Part shown: one piece after another, positions 59,007-64,000 of the stretch
How the letters are laid out: every line of letters begins with the position of its first letter
How positions within the stretch are numbered: the stretch's first letter is position 1
NCBI GenBank assembly: GCA_026645575.1
Contig: JAPKMW010000002.1
Location: 1 to 64,000 of the forward strand
DNA: 64,000 nucleotides
Reading direction: 5' to 3'
From: Caldilineaceae bacterium
GTDB lineage: Bacteria; Chloroflexota; Anaerolineae; Caldilineales; Caldilineaceae
Program-made: the position numbers and the translations under genes
The notes under the pieces: generated by a model
The model's database searches: none
Told to the model about the DNA's origin: nothing
Seen by the model: the letters and a program-made list of their open reading frames with translations, nothing else

Positions 59007-59789
59007 ATGCAGCTTACAGGAAAAGTGGCGCTTGTCACCGGCGCCGGTTCGGGCATTGGCCGCGCCACGGCCCTTTTGCTGGCGCAGGAAGGGGCGCAAG
59101 TCGCCGCCCTGGATCTGCGCCTGGATCGCACGGAGGCGATGGCCGCCGCCATTACGGGAAATGGTGGCGCAGCCATCGGTCTGGCCGCCGATGTGGCGAA
59201 TGCGGAACAGATGGAACAAGCTGTCGCCCAGGTGATTGACCGCTGGGGCCGCCTCGATCTGGTCGTCGCCAACGCCGGCATCAATGGCGTCTGGGCGCCG
59301 ATTGAGGAGATCACGCCAGAAGAGTGGGACACGACGCTGGCCGTCAACCTCAAAGGCACCTTTCTGACAGTAAAGTATGCCACCCCTCATCTGAAAAAAG
59401 CGGGTGGCGCCATTGTCGTCCTCTCGTCGGTCAATGGTACGCGCATCTTTAGTAACACCGGCGCCACTGCCTATTCGTGCGCCAAAGCGGCCCAGGTCGC
59501 CTTTACCAAGATGATGGCGCTGGAACTAGCGCCCCATCGTGTGCGCATCAATGCCATCTGCCCCGGCGGCGTGGCGACTAACATTCGTGAAAACACCCAG
59601 TTGCGCAATGTCGAACAGGTGCGCCAGCCCGTCACCTTTCACAATGGTCCCATTCCCCTCACCGGCAGCCAACGCGCCACGCCTGAACAACTGGCACAAC
59701 TGATCTTCTTCCTGCTTTCGGACAACGCGTCGCATATCACCGGCACGGAAATGTGGATCGACGGCGCACAATCCCTCCTCCAAGGCTAA
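59007..59789 (+). CDS. SDR-family NAD(P)-dependent oxidoreductase
   Basis: A 260-residue classical SDR: TGAGSGIGRAT at 11-21, NAGINGVW near 90, catalytic Ser in VLSSVNGT, Tyr/Lys in YSCAK near 155, ICPGGVATNI and a C-terminal ITGTEMWIDGAQSLLQG in place of the usual VDGG. The insertion QVRQPVTFHNGPIPLTG is unusual. Substrate unknown. It reads towards the aldo/keto reductase 103 bases downstream and could be in one operon with it. Confidence 0.88.
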   Translation: MQLTGKVALVTGAGSGIGRATALLLAQEGAQVAALDLRLDRTEAMAAAITGNGGAAIGLAADVANAEQMEQAVAQVIDRWGRLDLVVANAGINGVWAPIEEITPEEWDTTLAVNLKGTFLTVKYATPHLKKAGGAIVVLSSVNGTRIFSNTGATAYSCAKAAQVAFTKMMALELAPHRVRINAICPGGVATNIRENTQLRNVEQVRQPVTFHNGPIPLTGSQRATPEQLAQLIFFLLSDNASHITGTEMWIDGAQSLLQG

Positions 59790-59892
59790 AACAACCTATG
59801 CCAGTTGACGCATAGAGATTGGGAGATTCAGAGATTGGCAGATTGAGCAATACGAGTCACGAATCACCGCACTGATTGAAAGGAATCACCAC

Positions 59893-60861
59893 ATGAACTA
59901 CGTACCATTTGGCGCCACCGGCGTCACAGTTTCAGAATTGTGTTTGGGGACGATGATGTTTGGCGACCGCTGCGACCAGGCTGAGGCTGATCGTATCCTG
60001 GCGACGGCGATGGCACATGGCGTCAACTTTATCGATACGGCGGCGATGTATGTCAACGGCGGCACGGAAACCATTCTCGGTAATATTCTTAAGGGGCGGC
60101 GCGAACAGCTTTTTGTCGCCACCAAGGTCAACAACATCGACCCGCAGGTCATTCGCCGCAGCCTGGATGAGAGCTTGCAACGGATGCAACTCGACTACGT
60201 TGATCTCTACATGCTGCACTGGCCCAAACCAGGGATGGAGACCACAGCCATGATGGCCGCGCTCAACGACGTGGTGCAGGCCGGCAAGGCGCGCTTTGTC
60301 GGCTGTTGCAACTACCCGGCCTGGTTGCTGGCGCACATGAACGGCATTGCTGATCGTAACGGCTGGCCCCGCCTGGCCTGCAATCAAATTCCCTACAACC
60401 CGATTGAACGGGGCGTTGAGGTAGAAGTGTTGCCGCAAGCGCTGGCCGAAAAGATTGCCATCACCGTCTATCGTCCGCTGGCCTTTGGCATCTTTGCCGG
60501 CAAATATACGCCGGGTTCGACCATCCCCGAAGACTCGCGCGGGGCGACTGATGCGCGCATTCCGCGCTGGCTGGAAAAGTATGGCGATGGCATCAAACGT
60601 TTTCTCGAATTTGCTGCAGATCGCCAATTGCATCCGGCGCAACTAGTAGTCGCCTGGCTGCGTCATTCGCCGGCAGTGACTAATCCGATCATCGGTGTCA
60701 GTTCGGAACGACAACTACACGCCTCGCTGGCGGCCTTTGATGTGAATTTGACTGATGCGGAATATGCTGAAGTGACGGGTATGTTTGATACAGCGGTGAA
60801 GGAAGAGGCCGGTGGCGCCTTTGCAGGATTGCGCCGCGATTTCAATTTGGTGAAGGGATAA
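59893..60861 (+). CDS. Aldo/keto reductase
   Basis: A 322-residue NADPH-dependent reductase. FIDTAAMYVNGG holds the catalytic Asp and Tyr, FVATKVNN the Lys, and LYMLHWPKPG the His. It is a distant relative of 29398-30306 and resembles the tas/YajO-like group. GAAAGGA lies before the ATG. The TAA stop is part of the palindrome 60856-60934, whose other arm gives the stop of the convergent methyltransferase gene. Confidence 0.9.
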   Translation: MNYVPFGATGVTVSELCLGTMMFGDRCDQAEADRILATAMAHGVNFIDTAAMYVNGGTETILGNILKGRREQLFVATKVNNIDPQVIRRSLDESLQRMQLDYVDLYMLHWPKPGMETTAMMAALNDVVQAGKARFVGCCNYPAWLLAHMNGIADRNGWPRLACNQIPYNPIERGVEVEVLPQALAEKIAITVYRPLAFGIFAGKYTPGSTIPEDSRGATDARIPRWLEKYGDGIKRFLEFAADRQLHPAQLVVAWLRHSPAVTNPIIGVSSERQLHASLAAFDVNLTDAEYAEVTGMFDTAVKEEAGGAFAGLRRDFNLVKG

Positions 60862-60934
60862 CAGACGCGGATTCAGGGAGAGCGGATTTTTCCCTTATGA
60901 ATATCCGCTCTCCCTGAATCCGCGTCTGTTATCC
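60856..60934. terminator. Perfect 32-bp palindrome shared by two convergent stop codons
   Basis: Arms 60856-60887 and 60903-60934 are perfectly complementary, loop 15 bases. Each arm begins GGATAACAGACGCGG, and the TAA in it is the stop of the gene entering from that side (60859-60861 plus strand, 60929-60931 minus strand). No T-run, so if it ends transcription it does so by stem stability or Rho. Same core as the outer repeat at 18147-18322. Confidence 0.75.
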
Positions 60935-61594
60935 CCGCGCCACCGGCTTTTGCGCCCGGATCACCACCCGGTCGCGAAAACGGTACAGACATTCCACCGA
61001 AGCAAAGCCGGCGCGCCAGAACTCATCAGCCAGTTCGGGCAAGTGCAGCCGGCGCACAGGATCGCTCAAACCGCTCTGCTCCCATGACCCGGCCAGCGTC
61101 TCCAGGTCATAGAGCCAGCAGCGCGGTTGCAGCGCGCCATGTACATCGGTCAACACACGGCGCAGCCAAGCCAGACCGTCGGTCAATGGGCCACCTTGCA
61201 GGAGCATGACCGGCATGAGGACGCTGCCGATGATCGCAATGGTGCCATCCAAGGTTGGCAACGGTTTGCGCATGCCCAGCGCCGCCGTTAGCGTAATAAC
61301 CTGGGCGTTGGGCAATGCTGCCGTCAACCGGGCTTGGGCGCGTTCGAGCTTCTCGGCATTGGGGTCGATCAGGGTCACTTTACCCAGCCGCGGATAGCCC
61401 TGGGCGACCAACAAAGCGAGTTTCCCCGTTCCTGCGCCAATATCGACCAGGTGATCGGTGCGATCCAGCGGCGGCAAGGTCAGCACGAACTCGCGATAAT
61501 GCTCCGGCTCCCGTTCCGGGCCGGCAACCGCAGTATTGTCGTGCAGATCATACCAGTCTGGGTGTTCCCACGGCGATGGTTGGGCGGTGTTCAT
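60929..61594 (-). CDS. Class I SAM-dependent methyltransferase
   Basis: A 221-residue methyltransferase. Motif I is LVDIGAGTGKLALLV, motif II has VTLIDPNAEKLERAQ. The N-terminus reads PSPWEHPDWYDLHDNTAVAG, common in small-molecule methyltransferases. The acceptor is not known. ATG 61594 is chosen as the first strong start; GGAG is about 15 bases before it, which is long. A tail (FWRAGFASVECLYRFRDRVVI) ends the fold. Confidence 0.78.
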   Translation of the reverse strand: MNTAQPSPWEHPDWYDLHDNTAVAGPEREPEHYREFVLTLPPLDRTDHLVDIGAGTGKLALLVAQGYPRLGKVTLIDPNAEKLERAQARLTAALPNAQVITLTAALGMRKPLPTLDGTIAIIGSVLMPVMLLQGGPLTDGLAWLRRVLTDVHGALQPRCWLYDLETLAGSWEQSGLSDPVRRLHLPELADEFWRAGFASVECLYRFRDRVVIRAQKPVARG

Positions 61595-61829
61595 GGTTCG
61601 TTTAGCAACGCTCCTTCTGCTGATAAAGTGGGTAGAGCCATGAGCGTACCGCAATTGCTATCATTTTGTCAATCCGCCTAGGGTCGCAACCCAAAATTCC
61701 AAATTTGGTTGCAATCAACCATGACGCCCACCGGGGGCAGCATTCTATTAGGGATAGCGCAGAATTTTGTTGTAGAATAAGAGTTCTGATTACCTCACAA
61801 CTTGATACCCAATAGAAAGTGACTCGTCT

Positions 61830-62888
61830 ATGGAACCCCAAGCCCACGAATTTTTGAAAGCGCTCCTGCTGGCGCCCAGTCCTTCCGGCTATGAGCAGCC
61901 GGCCCAAGCAGTCGTGCGTGATTATGTGCAAAGTTTTGCCGACCAGGTGACGACTGACGTCCACGGCAATGTGATTGTCGCCAAGAACCCCGGGGCAGCC
62001 CAGCGTGTGTTGCTCGCCGGCCACTGTGATCAGATCGGCCTGGTCGTGACCTATATTGATGACAAAGGCTATCTCTACACCAAGCCCATCGGCGGCTGGG
62101 ACCCTCAGCAGTTGATCGGTCAGCGGATGACAGTCTGGACGCAAAGCGGCCCGATTCCAGCGGTGATTGCCCGCAAGCCGATCCATTTGCTCAAGGAAGA
62201 AGAGCGCAACAAAGTAGTGAAACTGGAAGAGATGTGGCTCGACATCGGCGCCCGTGACAAAGCCGACGCCGCCAGCGTTGTGATGATCGGCGACCCGGTG
62301 ACGCTGGAGCTAGGCTACCAGGAGTTGCGCAATGGTCTCGCCAACGCGCCGGGCATGGATAACATCACCGGCGTCTGGGTGGTGATCGAGGCGTTGCGAC
62401 GGGCGGCGCTGCAACCGCTCAATTGTGCGATCTATGCCGTCTCTACCGTGCAAGAAGAGATTGGCCTGCGCGGCGCCTATACCAGCACCTTTGGCGTGGC
62501 GCCCCACATCGGCATTGCCGTCGATGTCACCCATGCTACCGACTGCCCGACGATGGATCAGAAGCAGGGGGGCGACATCAAGCTGGGGGGCGGCCCGGTC
62601 ATTGAGCGGGGGCCAAATGTCAATCCCCGCCTTTTTACCCGGCTGGTGGAAACGGCAAACAATCAACAGATCCCCTACCAAATCGCGGCTCATGGTCGCG
62701 GCACCGGCACCGACGCCAATGCCATTCAGCTTTCTCGCGCCGGCGTTGTCACCGGGCTGGTCAGTATTCCCAACCGCTACATGCACAGCGCCGTTGAAAC
62801 CATTGCGCTGGAGGACATTGATCGTTCGGCTGATCTGCTGGCTGCCTTTATGGTCAACCTCAGCGGGACAGAAGACTTTACGCCGTAA
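61830..62888 (+). CDS. M42-family aminopeptidase/endoglucanase-like metallopeptidase
   Basis: A 352-residue enzyme of the M42 family (tetrahedral aminopeptidases, PepA/FrvX). Metal ligands: His in LAGHCDQIG, Asp in PGMDNITG, Glu-Glu in VQEEIGLRG (one being the catalytic base), Asp in VDVTHATD and His in RYMHSAVE. It cleaves N-terminal residues from short peptides in the cytoplasm, usually as a dodecamer. The short 5' gap and an A/T-rich region ahead contain its promoter. It ends just before a strong bidirectional terminator. Confidence 0.93.
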   Translation: MEPQAHEFLKALLLAPSPSGYEQPAQAVVRDYVQSFADQVTTDVHGNVIVAKNPGAAQRVLLAGHCDQIGLVVTYIDDKGYLYTKPIGGWDPQQLIGQRMTVWTQSGPIPAVIARKPIHLLKEEERNKVVKLEEMWLDIGARDKADAASVVMIGDPVTLELGYQELRNGLANAPGMDNITGVWVVIEALRRAALQPLNCAIYAVSTVQEEIGLRGAYTSTFGVAPHIGIAVDVTHATDCPTMDQKQGGDIKLGGGPVIERGPNVNPRLFTRLVETANNQQIPYQIAAHGRGTGTDANAIQLSRAGVVTGLVSIPNRYMHSAVETIALEDIDRSADLLAAFMVNLSGTEDFTP

Positions 62889-62891
62889 ACC

Positions 62892-62962
62892 ATTCGTTGT
62901 TAAGAAAATAAAAAGCGGAGTGGATCATGTCCACTCCGCTTTTTATTTTCTTAACAACGAAT
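62892..62962. terminator. Perfect bidirectional intrinsic terminator
   Basis: 33-bp arms (62892-62924, 62930-62962), loop TCATG. The inner stem GCGGAGTGGA/TCCACTCCGC is followed on the plus strand by TTTTTATTTTC and, by symmetry, on the minus strand by the same. It therefore ends transcription of the M42 gene on one strand and of the superoxide dismutase gene on the other. Confidence 0.9.
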
Positions 62963-63013
62963 AATTAACAATGCTCAATTTTTCATTGACAATGAATTAT
63001 TCGCCCCGCCCAA

Positions 63014-63622
63014 CTACTTGGCGGCCGCGTAATTCTTCGCCACTGCATTCCAGTTCACCACGTTCCAGAAGGCGCCGATATAATCCGGGCGGCGGTTCTG
63101 GTAGTTGAGGTAATAGGCATGTTCCCACACATCCAGACCCAGGATCGGGGTGTCGCCCTGCATGAGGGGGCTGTCCTGGTTGGCGGTGCTATAGACATCC
63201 AAGCTGCCATCTTTCTTGACCACGAGCCAGGCCCACCCGCTGCCAAAGCGCGTGGTGGCGGCGGCGGCAAACTTCGTCTTGAAGTCGTCGAAGCTGCCAA
63301 ACTTGGCATTAATGGCGGAAGCGAGATCACCGGTCGGTGCGCCGCCGGCATTGGGACCCATGGTGTTCCAGAAGAGGGTGTGGTTGTGATGACCGCCGCC
63401 ATTGTTCTGGACGGCTGTCTTCTTGTCGGCCGGCACCTGATCCATGTTGCGCAGGATCTCTTCAATGCTCTTGTTCTCCAAACTAGTGCCGGCGAGGGCA
63501 TTGTTCAGATTGGTGACATAGGTATTGTGGTGCTTGGTGCGATGGATGTTCATCGTGCGGGCATCGATGTGAGGTTCCAACGCATCCTCGGCGTAGGGCA
63601 ACTCAGGCAATGTAAAGGCCAT
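63014..63622 (-). CDS. sodA: Superoxide dismutase, Mn/Fe family
   Basis: A 202-residue enzyme. Metal ligands: His27 in [11 protein letters not shown], His in [13 protein letters not shown], and Asp/His in [12 protein letters not shown]. Second-sphere residues (Gly before HHNH and Gln in TANQDSPLM) fit manganese-type more than iron-type members, but this is a guess from rules. AAGGAGG before ATG 63622 sets the start; the frame runs on to 63676. The enzyme removes superoxide in the cytoplasm. Confidence 0.93.
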   Translation of the reverse strand: MAFTLPELPYAEDALEPHIDARTMNIHRTKHHNTYVTNLNNALAGTSLENKSIEEILRNMDQVPADKKTAVQNNGGGHHNHTLFWNTMGPNAGGAPTGDLASAINAKFGSFDDFKTKFAAAATTRFGSGWAWLVVKKDGSLDVYSTANQDSPLMQGDTPILGLDVWEHAYYLNYQNRRPDYIGAFWNVVNWNAVAKNYAAAK

Positions 63623-63777
63623 GATTTCCTCCTTGCGTGGCGGCGGCAGTGGGTCATTAACCTGACCTGCCGCCAATTTGTTTTATCGGGCAAAAGAATT
63701 AAATTCAAACTGCTCTACTATAGCGAATGGTTAGGCAAACTACAGTGCTGTAGTATACAAAGTGAGCGCCAAGAACG

Positions 63778-64000
63778 TCAAACCTTTGCGCTCATGCGGA
63801 CGAACATAGCACGCCGGCGATGCACCTGGACTTGCCAACCTTCGTTCTGTAACACTTGGATCGTCGGACGATCCAGGTGGCAGTTGTGGGCGATTTTTCG
63901 CCACCAGGGAGTGATGGCGCGGAAAAAGGTTGCCAGCCAACGGGTTTGGGGGCGTATATGTTCGACCATATGCAACGTGCCGCCTGGCTTGAGAACGCGC
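63778..64000 (-). CDS. Class I SAM-dependent methyltransferase, C-terminal part (cut by window end)
   Basis: The frame entering from the right edge reads RVLKPGGTLHMVEHIRPQTR, then WWRKIAHNCHLDRPTIQVL and RRRAMFVRMSAKV to the stop at 63778. VLKPGG(TL) plus a charged EHIR segment is motif III/IV of UbiE/COQ5-like methyltransferases. The rest, including the SAM-binding motif I, lies beyond base 64000. It is transcribed in the same direction as the superoxide dismutase gene, which begins 155 bases further on. Confidence 0.8.
   Translation of the reverse strand, partial: RVLKPGGTLHMVEHIRPQTRWLATFFRAITPWWRKIAHNCHLDRPTIQVLQNEGWQVQVHRRRAMFVRMSAKV

Overview
The window looks like a chromosome segment of a Chloroflexota bacterium (Anaerolineae/Caldilineae/Herpetosiphon side). 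This is inference from gene content, with no rRNA marker to confirm it. The pointers are: lipoproteins and binding proteins with Thr/Ala/Pro-rich linkers behind the lipobox, large PAS/GAF hybrid kinases, paired carbohydrate and oligopeptide ABC transporters without local ATPases, many SDR, Gfo/Idh and MDR oxidoreductases, and a two-gene diterpene operon whose closest known relatives are in Herpetosiphon and Mycobacterium tuberculosis. No tRNA, rRNA, CRISPR array or replication origin was seen.

Layout. 0-2 kb: the end of an IS630 element next to a type IV AbiE toxin-antitoxin locus whose toxin has lost its catalytic core. 2-9.5 kb: an iodotyrosine-deiodinase-like nitroreductase, an S9 peptidase, an FmdB zinc ribbon, an SDR, an acid-sugar dehydratase and a NarL-type two-component pair. 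9.9-12.3 kb: a class II diterpene cyclase translationally coupled to an Rv3378c-like diterpene synthase. 12.4-28.9 kb: sensor kinases, a PQQ-dehydrogenase-like lipoprotein, alcohol dehydrogenase, methyltransferase, two DGPF proteins, an SDR, and a three-gene signalling block ending in a hybrid kinase that seems to have lost its kinase module. 28.9-53 kb: a long run of minus-strand genes for uptake and oxidation of sugars or sugar-like compounds: a MalEFG-type and a DppABC-type importer, DegT aminotransferase, FAD dehydrogenase, AAC(3)-like acetyltransferase, PhyH oxygenase, two paralogous beta-propeller proteins around a dehydrogenase, three Gfo/Idh proteins and threonine dehydrogenase. 53-64 kb: DUF4386 protein, di-haem peroxidase, sulfatase, flavin-binding protein, SDR, aldo/keto reductase, methyltransferases, M42 peptidase and Mn/Fe superoxide dismutase.

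The most striking non-coding feature is the abundance of long, often perfect inverted repeats in the gaps between genes, very often starting at or inside the stop codon of the preceding gene. At least five sequence families recur (cores GTCCGTGAC, GAGCCTGTCGA, GTCCCTACGGGAC, GTGACAAGG/GTGACAGGG, GACGCGGATTCAGGG). Several are nested inside each other, one carries a 31-bp tandem triplication, and three sit at the broken end of a truncated gene. In the GTCCGTGAC family the stems change in a compensatory way while the loop is kept, so structure is probably what is selected.

Two distant operons (the DppA gene and a Gfo/Idh gene) share a near-consensus sigma-70 promoter followed at identical spacing by an 11-bp palindrome resembling a FadR/GntR operator; a third operon has a weaker version. 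This links part of the catabolic region into one likely regulon.
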